In this document: piece by piece, positions 16,507 through 25,579 of the stretch
Position numbering within the stretch: position 1 is the first letter of the stretch
Layout of the letters: each line of letters opens with the position of its first letter
DNA from: Deltaproteobacteria bacterium
Lineage (GTDB): Bacteria > Myxococcota_C > UBA6777
Reading direction: 5' to 3'
Length of the DNA stretch: 64,000 nt
Assembly (NCBI GenBank): GCA_006226375.1
Contig: SBHC01000005.1
Coordinates: 248,001-312,000, forward strand
Notes under the pieces: generated by a model
The model's input: the letters and a program-made list of their open reading frames with translations, nothing else
Database searches by the model: none
What the model was told of the DNA's origin: nothing
Translations under genes and position numbers: made by a program

Positions 16507-19500
16507 ATGCGCCAAGAAACAATCTTGCTCCTTGACTGGGCTGCCTCTGAATCCAACGATTACCTCCCCACTCTTGAGGAGCTGGGACAAATCATTGAGT
16601 CAGAGGATGTAACCAATACACCACCGACTCTGGTCATTGCCCACATGCCGGTGTCAAAAGACGCCCAAAGCCTGTTGGATTCCTTGCAAGGTCAGCCCAA
16701 CCGACCGTTCTCTCTCTTTCTGTTGGACCCCAGCAAGGCAGCACAGGCCACTCAAGCAATTCAACTCGGCGCAGACGATATCCTGCGACTGCCTCTGTCC
16801 AGCCGTGAGTTGGGCGCACGCCTCCAACTCCTCGCAGACCGACGTCGTCGCGAACAGTTGGGACGCCCCGAAATGGCAGCAAGCGGCCAACTCAGCGACA
16901 TATCCATCCGAGAATTGGTTGAGCTGTTTGGCCGAGGTCAGGGCACAGCCTCTGTAAAATTGGCCCTCCCCTCCCACCGCGGTGCGCTGTATTTTAATGA
17001 CGGTCAATTGATTGGCGCCACCTTGAACCACAGGAACGGGATGGACGCTCTCGTCCGATTGCTGTCGATGAACGAAGGAACGTTCACCAGCGAACCCCAG
17101 CTTCCCGATGAAGAAGAAGACAGCCACTCCCTTATCCAAGAAGCGGACCCGCTCACTGCGGCGCTCAAAGTGGAGTCTGTGTGGTCCGAATGTCTGGGCC
17201 GACTCCCCGCGCTTGAAGCTCCCGTTCAGGTAGAGTTCCAGCGCGTTCAAAACAACCTGGACAAGCTCACCAACCTCGCTGAGCAACTGCTCTGGCAGCT
17301 AGCGGCCCACCGCACCGTTGGTGTCCTGATTGAATCGTTTGACGGCAACCTGACCGAAGCCCTGCACGAGCTCGCCAGCCTGTACCAACAAAACTACTTT
17401 CACACCTCGGAAGTCAAGGAAGAAAAGGCTGTTGGCTTTGACGCCAAATCGCCCTCTCTCGAAGGATTGCCAACACAAAGCCAAGAACGCATCGGCATCC
17501 CTACAAACGACTTCAAGGATGGGTTGGCCTCCGCTGCAGAAGAAGCAGCCGCTCAACTTCTTGCAGCGGCACAAAGCTCAGGGCAAGTCGTAGACCCCAT
17601 CAACCGCGACAAGTACCCCTCGTTTTTGGAGCTTCCCATCCCTCCGTCGGAGAGTCAGGCCGGGCTGGATGCGTCAGAAGCGGCTGCAACCATTACGAAG
17701 ATCGCGACACCAGAGACTGCACCTGCCGCGCGAAGCACGCTGGACGATATGTTCGGACCGGATGCGCTGAATCTGGACTTGCCCGAGCCGACTCCTCTTC
17801 CGCTGCCGACAGCAGAAGACGACGACGCCTTTGAGATGACTGACTTCAAAAACATCTCAGACGAAGAGTCCGATGACGAACAGCCCCTTCCCACCGAGCA
17901 AAACTATGAGGATGATTGGTCGGCAACACCCCACTTGCAGCTCTTGGAAGAGCGCCCCATGACCACGTTGTCCGACATGACCGCTCCTCCCCAGACGCCT
18001 TCGTCGCTGTTGGAAGATCCCGATCCGGCACTGCACGAGCTTGATCCTCATTATGTGGAACAGCCCGCCATCTCCGCAGAGTTGGAGTCGGTGCCGTCCA
18101 GTTCATCTGGGAGTCTGCCCTCGGGTGTCTTTACAAGCTACAGCCACGAGGACACCTCCGAAGTAAACTCGGAGTCGATCGTAGGAGTCGAAAGCCTTCC
18201 TTCGTCGGAAACGACAGCGTTTGCCTCGAAGGTCAACCCGGCCAACCACACACTTCCCATCACAGCAGTCCCCACCGCGGTGGTCGCAGAATTGGAAGAA
18301 GATGCGGTTGTGGACGACAGCGACGGCGAAGACCTTCAAAACCTCCTTCGCGCTGAAACCCTCGACATCTTGGGCAAGATCGTCCAAACAGAGTTGGCAG
18401 CCGGTCCTTCCCAGCCCGCCACAGAGGAGGTGATTGCAGCCGGTCACACTCTCGCCATTGGTCAGGGTGTTTCTCATGACCAGCTTCATGCAACCCCCTC
18501 TTATCCTGAGTTGGAGCCGATCAAACCAGTCGCGTCCTACACTCTGGAGTTTGACAGCCCGACTTCGTCACAGCCTTTGATGGACGCTGCATCAGAGCCT
18601 GTCTCCCTCGACCCACGTGGAAAGAATCCAAAGCTCTCACAGACCGACGCCTTCGGCAGCTTTGAATCCACGGTAGAGACGAACCATTCGGAGCCTCCCA
18701 AACGTCGTCGACGTCCGCCCTCTCTGGAGATGCCCGTTCCCAAAGACACGGGCGATATTCAGATCGGCAACCCATCGATGCGTGTGAGCGACGAGTTGCG
18801 GTTGAGCGACGAGTTCTTTCTCCACGAAGATGAGCTGCATCCCAACCGTCGTGGCGGCCGATTCAAGAGTTTCTTGACCTGGTCTCTCATCGGAATCTTG
18901 TTCGCCGGTGTTGGTTTCCTCGGGATGGCCGGGTTTGCGCGTTACAAACAAGGCAAGAACATCTGGCCGTTCAGCGGAGCCCCCACGCCCACTCGTCAGG
19001 CCAAAACAAGAAAAGCACCCAAGCGCGTTGCACCCCGAGTGGAACGCCGGGTACCGGCTCCAACTCCCCCTCGCCTGGACAACACAGCACCTGCTGATGG
19101 AGGAGCGGACACCAATCCGCAAACCCAGCCCGAGCGACGAGATCCTCCAGAGGTTCAGACTCCAGAGCGCAAAGATCCACCCGAGACCCGCGCCCCCGAA
19201 CGTAAGGATCCACCGGAAGCACGGCCCGAAGTTCGCCGCCCTGTGGTTCGCCGCCCTGTACGCGTTGCTCGACGTCGCGTCGTACGCCGGCGCGTCGTAC
19301 GCCGACGACGTCCACCCCGCCGCCGTGCCCAACGTGTTGCTCGCGGAGGAAGCCAGGCCCGCGTCAAGCGACTGTACCAACAAGCGATGGGCTACAAACG
19401 ACGTGAACGTTTCCGCAACGCCGAAGTACTTCTTCGCCGCGCCCTTCGTATGCGACCCAAAAACCCAGCACCGATTTACTCCGCGCTGGGTCAAGTCCTT

Positions 19501-19713
19501 TACGAGCGTGAACGAACTCGCGCTGCAGTAAGTTACCTGCAGCGAGCCTATCGCATCAGCCCCCGGCAAACAGGCGCAGGCCTCGTGACCCTCGGCTCCA
19601 TCTACTACGAGCAAGGCAAGCGCGGACGAGCCCGCACCATCTACCGTCAGTACCTCAAGTACTTCCCTCGTGGACGTCACGCCAACGATGTGAAGGCGAT
19701 GCTGCGAAACTAG
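16507..19713 (+). CDS. Pseudo-receiver / DUF4388 / transmembrane / TPR protein
   Basis: Start taken at ATG 16507; a TTG twelve bases upstream is an alternative. Residues about 1-115 have the fold rhythm of a response-regulator receiver (LLLDW, TLVIAHMP, GADDILRLP) but the phospho-acceptor Asp position reads His/Met. Residues about 125-195 are a DUF4388 (PATAN-type) domain: DISIRELVELFGRGQGTA, then GALYFNDGQLIGA. A long acidic linker follows, one transmembrane helix near residue 795 (WSLIGILFAGVGFLGMAGF), repeated ERKDPPE motifs, a strongly Arg-rich tract of VRRPV and RRRVV repeats, and a C-terminal TPR domain of about three repeats. DUF4388 proteins are typical of Myxococcota signalling. Topology suggests cytoplasmic signalling domains and a periplasmic TPR module. 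Function unknown. Confidence 0.87.
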   Translation: MRQETILLLDWAASESNDYLPTLEELGQIIESEDVTNTPPTLVIAHMPVSKDAQSLLDSLQGQPNRPFSLFLLDPSKAAQATQAIQLGADDILRLPLSSRELGARLQLLADRRRREQLGRPEMAASGQLSDISIRELVELFGRGQGTASVKLALPSHRGALYFNDGQLIGATLNHRNGMDALVRLLSMNEGTFTSEPQLPDEEEDSHSLIQEADPLTAALKVESVWSECLGRLPALEAPVQVEFQRVQNNLDKLTNLAEQLLWQLAAHRTVGVLIESFDGNLTEALHELASLYQQNYFHTSEVKEEKAVGFDAKSPSLEGLPTQSQERIGIPTNDFKDGLASAAEEAAAQLLAAAQSSGQVVDPINRDKYPSFLELPIPPSESQAGLDASEAAATITKIATPETAPAARSTLDDMFGPDALNLDLPEPTPLPLPTAEDDDAFEMTDFKNISDEESDDEQPLPTEQNYEDDWSATPHLQLLEERPMTTLSDMTAPPQTPSSLLEDPDPALHELDPHYVEQPAISAELESVPSSSSGSLPSGVFTSYSHEDTSEVNSESIVGVESLPSSETTAFASKVNPANHTLPITAVPTAVVAELEEDAVVDDSDGEDLQNLLRAETLDILGKIVQTELAAGPSQPATEEVIAAGHTLAIGQGVSHDQLHATPSYPELEPIKPVASYTLEFDSPTSSQPLMDAASEPVSLDPRGKNPKLSQTDAFGSFESTVETNHSEPPKRRRRPPSLEMPVPKDTGDIQIGNPSMRVSDELRLSDEFFLHEDELHPNRRGGRFKSFLTWSLIGILFAGVGFLGMAGFARYKQGKNIWPFSGAPTPTRQAKTRKAPKRVAPRVERRVPAPTPPRLDNTAPADGGADTNPQTQPERRDPPEVQTPERKDPPETRAPERKDPPEARPEVRRPVVRRPVRVARRRVVRRRVVRRRRPPRRRAQRVARGGSQARVKRLYQQAMGYKRRERFRNAEVLLRRALRMRPKNPAPIYSALGQVLYERERTRAAVSYLQRAYRISPRQTGAGLVTLGSIYYEQGKRGRARTIYRQYLKYFPRGRHANDVKAMLRN
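19231..19305 (+). repeat. 15-bp period coding repeats (VRRPV / RRRVV)
   Basis: Two copies of GTTCGCCGCCCTGTG/A at 19231-19260, then two copies of a CGCGTCGTACGCCG unit at 19276-19304, all in frame, coding an Arg-rich tract of the TPR membrane protein. Confidence 0.8.
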
Positions 19714-19751
19714 AGTGTGTTTGTTGATTCAGTGAAGAAGAAGAGGCGGGC

Positions 19752-20720
19752 TTATTGGCCCATGGGGTGCCAGGCGGTCTTCATTTCAATGAAGGGAGTG
19801 ATGCGGTAGAGGCTCTGCATGGAGGGGTCTTGCCAGTCAGCATCGGCAGGGTCGTCGTAAATGGCAACGCGCTTGACGTTCTCAGCGGCGGCTTCCTGAA
19901 TCGCCTTGATTTGCTCCACATCGTCACCGAAGTAGGCGATTGCGTTCAGGTCCATGTGGTTCGCCACGTGACCGATCAGCTCGTCTTTCTTACCGGTAAG
20001 GATGTTCACCACACCACCAGGAACATCGCTGGTTGCGAACACTTCGCCCAGTTCCAAAGCGACGAGTGGCGCGCGGTTTTCGACGATTGCAATGCAAACG
20101 TTGCCGGAAACAATCACAGGCAGGATGCTTGAAACCACGCCCAAAAGCGGCGCGTGTTCGGGCGCAAAGACCGTCACCACACCTGTGGGTTCTGGGAACG
20201 AGAAGTTAAAGAACGGTGCCGCAATCGGGTTCACGCTGCCCAGCACTTGAATGTACTTGTCACACCAGCCAGCATACCAAAAGGTTCGGTCCACAGCGGC
20301 GTCAACTTCTGCGTTGGCTTCGTCAGCGCTGTAGCCTGCGAGTTGGACAAGGTTGTCCACGAAGACACCGCGTCGGCTTTCCAGCATCTCAGCAATGCGG
20401 AACAAGATCTGGCTGCGGTTAAACGCGGAGCGTTTGACCCAACCGCCTTGTGCTTTGCGTGCAGCGACCATCGCGTCACGGAAATCTTTGCGGGACGCCC
20501 AAGAGTAATTGGCCACGAAATTGCCCTCCTGATCGTGCTGCGGCAAACACCGGCCACGCTCCGAACGAACGAACGCTCCGTTCACATACATTTTGAAGGT
20601 CTTCGCCACAGTCAAACGCGTGGGAGAGGCCTGCGTCTTTGGCGCGCTCTTCTTCGAGGCGCTCTTTTTCTGGGTAGAGCCCTTCTTCGAGCTCTTTTTG
20701 GAGTTTTTTGTATTAGCCAT
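19752..20720 (-). CDS. Aldehyde dehydrogenase homologue lacking catalytic residues, with Lys-rich tail
   Basis: Start at ATG 20720 (ATG 20732 is possible). The 322-residue protein starts with a Lys/Ser/Ala-rich segment (KKSSKKGSTQKKSASKK) resembling a histone H1-like tail, then aligns with the N-terminal two thirds of an aldehyde dehydrogenase: MYVNGAFVRSERG, GVVTVFAPEHAPLL, DVPGGVVNILTG. The normal NAD-site KPAE reads VENRAP, the ELGGK glutamate is absent, and the protein stops before the catalytic cysteine region. It is therefore probably a non-enzymatic subunit or regulator. It lies 25 bp downstream of a complete aldehyde dehydrogenase gene and deoC, so it may form mixed oligomers. The reading frame is intact, which argues against simple decay. 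Confidence 0.86.
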   Translation of the reverse strand: MANTKNSKKSSKKGSTQKKSASKKSAPKTQASPTRLTVAKTFKMYVNGAFVRSERGRCLPQHDQEGNFVANYSWASRKDFRDAMVAARKAQGGWVKRSAFNRSQILFRIAEMLESRRGVFVDNLVQLAGYSADEANAEVDAAVDRTFWYAGWCDKYIQVLGSVNPIAAPFFNFSFPEPTGVVTVFAPEHAPLLGVVSSILPVIVSGNVCIAIVENRAPLVALELGEVFATSDVPGGVVNILTGKKDELIGHVANHMDLNAIAYFGDDVEQIKAIQEAAAENVKRVAIYDDPADADWQDPSMQSLYRITPFIEMKTAWHPMGQ

Positions 20721-20745
20721 GGTCCATTCCATCCAGCGTACGAAG

Positions 20746-22257
20746 TTAACGAAGATCGAGGTACGGGAGGAGGCCGTGTAGACCACCCTCGCGTCCAAAA
20801 CCACTCTCTTTGTAACCACCAAAGGGACTGGCTGGATCGAACTTGTTGTAAGTGTTGCCCCAAATCACGCCAGCTCGCAGCGCTCCAGCGATCGAGAACA
20901 ACTTGCTTCCTTTGTCGGTCCAGATCCCGGCCGACAAACCGTACGGTGAATTGTTCGCCTTGGTGATGGCTTCTTGCGGCGTGCGGAAGGTCAGGATCGA
21001 CAAGACCGGACCAAAGATCTCTTCTTGTGCGATACGGTGCGATTGCGCCACCTTGGTAAAGAAGGTCGGCCGGAAGAAGTAGCCTTGCTCCGGAAGAGAG
21101 CATGGAAGCTGATAGATCTCAGCGCCTTGGTCGGTCCCAGACTGCACCAACTCAGCGATGCGGTCGAGCTGTTCCTTGGAGTTAATCGCGCCAACATCCG
21201 TGTTTTTGTCGAGCGGGTTGCCCACACGAAGAGACGACATTCGGTGGCGCAGCTTCGTCACCACCGTGGACAGGATGCTTTCCTGAACCAGCAGTCGAGA
21301 CCCTGCACAGCAAACATGCCCTTGGTTAAAGAAGATGCCGTTGATGACACCTTCGATAGCCTGATCGAGGGGCGCATCTTCAAAGATGATGTTGGCACCT
21401 TTGCCGCCGAGTTCGAGGGTTAGCCTCTTGCGAGTACCCGCCAACGCTCGCTGGATGATCCGACCGACATCCGTGGAGCCGGTGAACGCGATCTTGTCCA
21501 CATCAGGGTGATTGACGATCGCAGCACCTGTCGCTCCCGCACCATTGACGACGTTGACCACTCCAGGGGGAAGTCCCGCTTCCTGGAAGATCTCGGCCAT
21601 CTTCATCATCGTCAGGGGCGTGGTCTCTGCTGGCTTAATCACGATGGTGTTCCCAGCCGCCAAGGCCGGAGCGATTTTCCAAGCCGCCATCAACAGCGGG
21701 AAGTTCCAGGGGATAACCTGCCCTGCTACTCCAAGCGAATGGGGAGTCGCGCCGGGGAACGCGTAGTCAAGCTTGTCAGCCCAACCTGCATAGTAAAGGA
21801 AGTGCGCGGAAGCCAGGGGAACATCCACGTCGCGGGTTTCTTTGATGGGCTTCCCGTTGTCCATCGACTCCAGGATAGCCAGCTCACGTGCGTTTTCCTG
21901 CATCATCCGGCCAATCCGGTAGATGTACTTGGCTCGTTCGCGACCGGGCATCTTGCTCCAGACCGTCTCGTACGCGGTACGAGCCGCCGCAACCGCTGAG
22001 TCTACCGTCTTTTTGTCAGCGCTGGCAAAGTGGCTCAAGACCTCTTCCGTCGCTGGATTGACAGAAGGAAAGTGGTCCTTTCCCTTCACAAACTCACCGT
22101 TGATGAAGTGGCCGTACTGTTCTTTGTACTCCACAAAGTCCGGATTTTCCGGGGCAGGAGCGTACTCCCACAAATCGCCAAACAACAACTCAGGGACGGT
22201 ACGTTTGCGCTCTTGTTGATCAAGAGGCAAGACTTTGTCCGAGGACATCACACTCAT
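20746..22257 (-). CDS. Aldehyde dehydrogenase (NAD(P)-dependent), complete
   Basis: A 503-residue ALDH with all key elements: VIPWNFPLL, the cofactor-binding KPAETTPL, FTGSTDVGR, the general-base glutamate in LELGGKGANII, catalytic cysteine in QGHVCCAGSR, and EEIFGPVLSI. It oxidises an aldehyde to its acid. Being directly downstream of deoC, whose product is acetaldehyde, acetaldehyde is a reasonable substrate (inference). AGAGGAG precedes the start by six bases. The N-terminal about 45 residues are longer than usual. The next gene downstream is a catalytically dead ALDH homologue. Confidence 0.95.
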   Translation of the reverse strand: MSVMSSDKVLPLDQQERKRTVPELLFGDLWEYAPAPENPDFVEYKEQYGHFINGEFVKGKDHFPSVNPATEEVLSHFASADKKTVDSAVAAARTAYETVWSKMPGRERAKYIYRIGRMMQENARELAILESMDNGKPIKETRDVDVPLASAHFLYYAGWADKLDYAFPGATPHSLGVAGQVIPWNFPLLMAAWKIAPALAAGNTIVIKPAETTPLTMMKMAEIFQEAGLPPGVVNVVNGAGATGAAIVNHPDVDKIAFTGSTDVGRIIQRALAGTRKRLTLELGGKGANIIFEDAPLDQAIEGVINGIFFNQGHVCCAGSRLLVQESILSTVVTKLRHRMSSLRVGNPLDKNTDVGAINSKEQLDRIAELVQSGTDQGAEIYQLPCSLPEQGYFFRPTFFTKVAQSHRIAQEEIFGPVLSILTFRTPQEAITKANNSPYGLSAGIWTDKGSKLFSIAGALRAGVIWGNTYNKFDPASPFGGYKESGFGREGGLHGLLPYLDLR

Positions 22258-22378
22258 ATCGAACTCCTCTGCTGCAAACCCTGCAGCGATCGACGCCAGA
22301 GCCTCTTTCTCCTACACCGAATCCGGTGAAGACAGGAGGGCTGACGTTGGGACGTGTCGCGTTGGAAAGTCGCGTCCC

Positions 22379-23278
22379 CTAATCCAGGCTGAAATAGACA
22401 TCCGATTGGTAGTTTCCGGTATCCTGGCGTTTCCACTGCATCAACACATCGTTGAGCAAAGACGACGCGCCAAACCGGAACCAGTCGGGGTCCAGCCAGG
22501 CGTCTCCCAGGGTCTCTTTGACCATCACCAAGTAGTGCCAGGCTTGTTTGGCTGTGCGAATACCACCGGCGGGCTTCATCCCCACTTTGACACCTGTGCG
22601 CAGGTAGTGGTCACGAATCGCCTCCAACATCACCAACGTCACAGGGATGGTAGCGGCTGACGGGATTTTACCGGTCGAGGTTTTAATGAAGTCACCGCCA
22701 GCATCCATGGCAATTTGCGAAGCCTTGCGGACCTGGTCGTAAGTTTCCAGCTCGCCGGTCTCCAAAATAACTTTCAGGTGTGCCTTGCCACAAGCTTCTT
22801 TGAACGCAGCGATCTCGTCGTACACACGGGAGTATTCGCCGGAGTAGAAAGCGCCCCGGTTGATCACCATGTCGATTTCGTCCGCGCCCCGAGCTACGGT
22901 CTCACGAACCTCTTGCAGCCGGATCGGCAAGAAAGACTGACCGCTCGGAAACGCCGTAGCCACAGCCGCAATATGGATGGATGTACCTTCCAGTGCTTCC
23001 TTGGCGACCCCAACCATCGTGGGATACACACACACAGCAGCCACAGATGGGATGTCTTCGCCCAACATGGGAGTTCGTGCTTTCTGGCACAACATCCGGA
23101 CCTTTCCAGGTGTGTCCATACCTTCCAGCGTGGTCAAGTCAATCATTCGGGTGATCAACGACAGCGCCGCCCGTTTGGATGATTTCTTAATGCTTCGTTT
23201 GGTAAAGGCTTTGGCCCGAGCCTCAACTTCCACCTGATCGACGGTGGGAACAGCAGGCATTTGGTATGCGACCGACAT
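22379..23278 (-). CDS. deoC: Deoxyribose-phosphate aldolase
   Basis: Start at ATG 23278 with AGGAG eight bases upstream. The 299-residue TIM-barrel class I aldolase has LTTLEGMDT near the N-terminal part, the DEIDMVINRGA region with the DeoC catalytic Asp environment, KVILETGEL, and the Schiff-base lysine in GGDFIKTSTGK. It splits 2-deoxyribose-5-phosphate into glyceraldehyde-3-phosphate and acetaldehyde in deoxynucleoside breakdown. It lies 121 bp upstream of the aldehyde dehydrogenase gene on the same strand; together they could carry deoxyribose carbon to acetate. Slightly longer than the short 220-residue bacterial form; similar to E. coli-type (about 260) plus an N-terminal extension. 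Confidence 0.95.
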   Translation of the reverse strand: MSVAYQMPAVPTVDQVEVEARAKAFTKRSIKKSSKRAALSLITRMIDLTTLEGMDTPGKVRMLCQKARTPMLGEDIPSVAAVCVYPTMVGVAKEALEGTSIHIAAVATAFPSGQSFLPIRLQEVRETVARGADEIDMVINRGAFYSGEYSRVYDEIAAFKEACGKAHLKVILETGELETYDQVRKASQIAMDAGGDFIKTSTGKIPSAATIPVTLVMLEAIRDHYLRTGVKVGMKPAGGIRTAKQAWHYLVMVKETLGDAWLDPDWFRFGASSLLNDVLMQWKRQDTGNYQSDVYFSLD

Positions 23279-23495
23279 TCTCAATCTCCTAGCTGGTGGA
23301 CAAACCACCAGTTCTATCGTTGTAGTGGGCTAACCTTACTTCAGGGTGCGATGGTTCTGCAAGAATTATCAATCACCAGGAATACACTCCACCCCGTCAT
23401 TTGTGGTACAAGTAGCCTCGCCTCGACAAGAGAGCAGAACACAGAAAGAACCCCTTTTTCATACTGTCAAAGACAAGCCTTTGGATGGAGATGTT

Positions 23496-23894
23496 ATGAC
23501 CCTGGACCCAAACCTGAGCGGAAAGCAGTTAATTGTGATTGGTGACCGGGTGCTGCTCAAGGTGGACGACTCCGAGCGACGCACAGAGGTTGGACTTTAC
23601 TTGCCCGATACAGTTCGCGACAAAGAGGAAGTGTTGGGTGGCACCATCACCCAAGTTGGACAAGGCACTCCCCTGGTAGAGCCGTCGCTCCTTGCCGATG
23701 CCATGTGGAAATCCTCCAAAGAGGTCTCTGTCCGCTACATCCCGATGGAAGCGCGGGTTGGTGACTACGCTTTGTTTCTGAAAAAGGCTGCTGTGGAGCT
23801 TGAGTTTGAAAACGAGAACCTCCACATCGTCCCGCAGAGCGCCATCCTCGTCCTGGTTCGCGAAGAAGCCGAAGAAGGTGACGAACTGGTTTAA
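23496..23894 (+). CDS. GroES-like co-chaperonin family protein
   Basis: Start at ATG 23496 preceded by GGAG five bases upstream; a longer frame back to 23346 lacks a good site. The 132-residue protein matches the GroES fold: GDRVLLKVDDSERRTEVGLYLPD (in two blocks), then GTITQVGQGTP. Compared with GroES (about 95 residues) it has an inserted segment (EPSLLADAMWKSSKEVSVRYIP) and an acidic tail. There is no groEL in the window, so it is probably a GroES paralogue with a separate role rather than the housekeeping co-chaperonin. Confidence 0.8.
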   Translation: MTLDPNLSGKQLIVIGDRVLLKVDDSERRTEVGLYLPDTVRDKEEVLGGTITQVGQGTPLVEPSLLADAMWKSSKEVSVRYIPMEARVGDYALFLKKAAVELEFENENLHIVPQSAILVLVREEAEEGDELV

Positions 23895-24225
23895 GGACCC
23901 CTCACCTCCAGGTAAGTTGCAAACCAAGCCTCGCTCCCCAAACCCCGCAGTTTCTCTCCATCCTAAATTTCGTTTTCGACTTCGTTCCCAGTATAGTGAT
24001 GCTTCTAGCCAAGAAAGAAGTAACCCTTTTGCCATCCCCCCGTAGTTTTTTGGTAGCAGAATGTAGCAGAATGGCAAAGTAGTACGACAAGAGTGCAGAC
24101 GAACTGTCAGTTTGGCTTGATGACGCACGAAGCAGAGACACACTAGCGCCCACCCAACGTCAGCGAGAAACCCGACGGGTGTGCGATGGTTTTGGTAGTA
24201 GTTCCCCACAAGAGGAGAAGATGGC
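23895..24225. other. Intergenic region with a 10-bp tandem repeat
   Basis: Holds the promoter for the rightward oxidoreductase gene. The only structure seen is the tandem GTAGCAGAAT repeat at 24053-24072. No gene. Confidence 0.5.
24053..24072 (+). repeat. 10-bp tandem direct repeat
   Basis: GTAGCAGAAT occurs twice with no spacer, one helical turn apart, about 155 bp upstream of the FAD oxidoreductase start. It could be a regulator-binding site. Confidence 0.35.
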
Positions 24226-25518
24226 ATGAGGGTTGTGATCATCGGCAACGGCGTGGCAGGTATCACCTGCGCCATGACCGTTCGCAAAGGTGACCCCGCC
24301 GCTGAAATCACTGTTATCAGTGGAGAGACGGAGTACTTTTTTTCGCGAACGGCCTTGATGTATTCGTACATGGACCAGCTCACTCGCCGTGATCTGGAGC
24401 CTTACGAACGCTCCGAGTATCGCCGTCAAAACATTCAACTTGTGAAAGGTTGGATGGTCGATTGCGACACCCAAACCCAACATGTTGTCCTCGACGATGG
24501 GCAACGAATTCCCTACGACAAGCTTGTGTACGCGGTCGGTGCCAAGGCCAACATCTTTCCCTGGAAAGGCATCGACAACGTCAAAGACGGCCTGGTTCAC
24601 TTTGTCTCTATGCAAGACCTGGAGAGCTGCGAGCGACTGACTCCAAGCACCCAACGCGCCGTCGTCATCGGTGGAGGGTTGATTGGAATTGAGCTGGTGG
24701 AATGCCTTCGACACCACGGGGTGAATGTCACTTTTCTGGTGCGCGAGCCTTACTACTGGCCAATGGCCTTGGGCGAAGAAGAAGCCACCTTTGTCGCCGA
24801 AGAGATACGTCACCATGGCGTAGACCTACGACTCCGCGAGGAGATGACGGAGGTTGAAGTGGATAGCAGCGGACGCGTTGCGTTTGTCCACACCAACACA
24901 GGCGAACGAATTCCCTGCCAGATGCTCGGGATTACCGCAGGAGTAAGACCCAACATCGACCTGCTGAAGCAGTTCTCCCGGCCGCCTGAGTTGGGCCGAG
25001 GCATCGTCGTCAACGAATACCTGGAAGCGCCACAACCCAACGTGTACGCAGCCGGTGACTGCGCGGAAATTCACATGCCAGGACAGGAGCGCCCTTTGAC
25101 GGAGTTAATCTGGTACTCCGCCAAACGACAGGGTGCCCACGTCGCGCGGAACATCCTGGGCGACCGCCAAGTCTACACTCCCCCGACCTTCTTTAATAGC
25201 TCCAAGTTCTTCGAGATTGAGTACACCACTGTCGGTGAAGTCGAGACACTGCCTGAAGGAACACCGACGCTCTATCGCAAGATGCCGGGCCAACCGATCT
25301 CCCAACGAGTCACCTTCAACGACAGGCAAGAGGTATTAGGCTTCAACATGCTGGGGTCACGCTGGAATCATGAGCTTCTGGAAGATTGGGTGAACGAAGG
25401 TCGAACCCTCGACTACGTCAAACAAAACCTTCACCAAGCCCAGTACGACGTTGAATTTGGTCAGGTCAAGCTGGACCGGATGGAAGAACAGATCATTCCA
25501 CTAAAGAAGTTCCAATAA
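24226..25518 (+). CDS. FAD-dependent NAD(P)H oxidoreductase
   Basis: A 430-residue two-dinucleotide-binding flavoprotein: FAD motif GNGVAG (residues 7-12), NAD(P) motif VVIGGGLIGIE in the middle and VYAAGDCAE before the C-terminal domain. This is the pyridine nucleotide-disulfide oxidoreductase fold without an obvious redox CxxC near the FAD site, as in ferredoxin or rubredoxin reductases and nitrite reductase small domains. GAGGAGAAG precedes the ATG. The gene is 61 bp upstream of a membrane polyferredoxin gene, so it may pass NAD(P)H electrons to the iron-sulphur protein or the reverse. Substrate not identifiable by eye. Confidence 0.92.
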   Translation: MRVVIIGNGVAGITCAMTVRKGDPAAEITVISGETEYFFSRTALMYSYMDQLTRRDLEPYERSEYRRQNIQLVKGWMVDCDTQTQHVVLDDGQRIPYDKLVYAVGAKANIFPWKGIDNVKDGLVHFVSMQDLESCERLTPSTQRAVVIGGGLIGIELVECLRHHGVNVTFLVREPYYWPMALGEEEATFVAEEIRHHGVDLRLREEMTEVEVDSSGRVAFVHTNTGERIPCQMLGITAGVRPNIDLLKQFSRPPELGRGIVVNEYLEAPQPNVYAAGDCAEIHMPGQERPLTELIWYSAKRQGAHVARNILGDRQVYTPPTFFNSSKFFEIEYTTVGEVETLPEGTPTLYRKMPGQPISQRVTFNDRQEVLGFNMLGSRWNHELLEDWVNEGRTLDYVKQNLHQAQYDVEFGQVKLDRMEEQIIPLKKFQ

Positions 25519-25579
25519 CGTTCATCTCATACACGCGACTCCACCCTTCAACGCCCATGCAGAATAGGAGAAGGAACTG

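Noticed and set aside
18637-19680. 347-residue minus-strand frame
   Set aside because: Antisense to the TPR/Arg-rich C-terminus of the large membrane protein; a by-product of GC-rich codons.
23529-24383. 284-residue minus-strand frame
   Set aside because: Covers the GroES-like gene and the start of the oxidoreductase in antisense; no domain.
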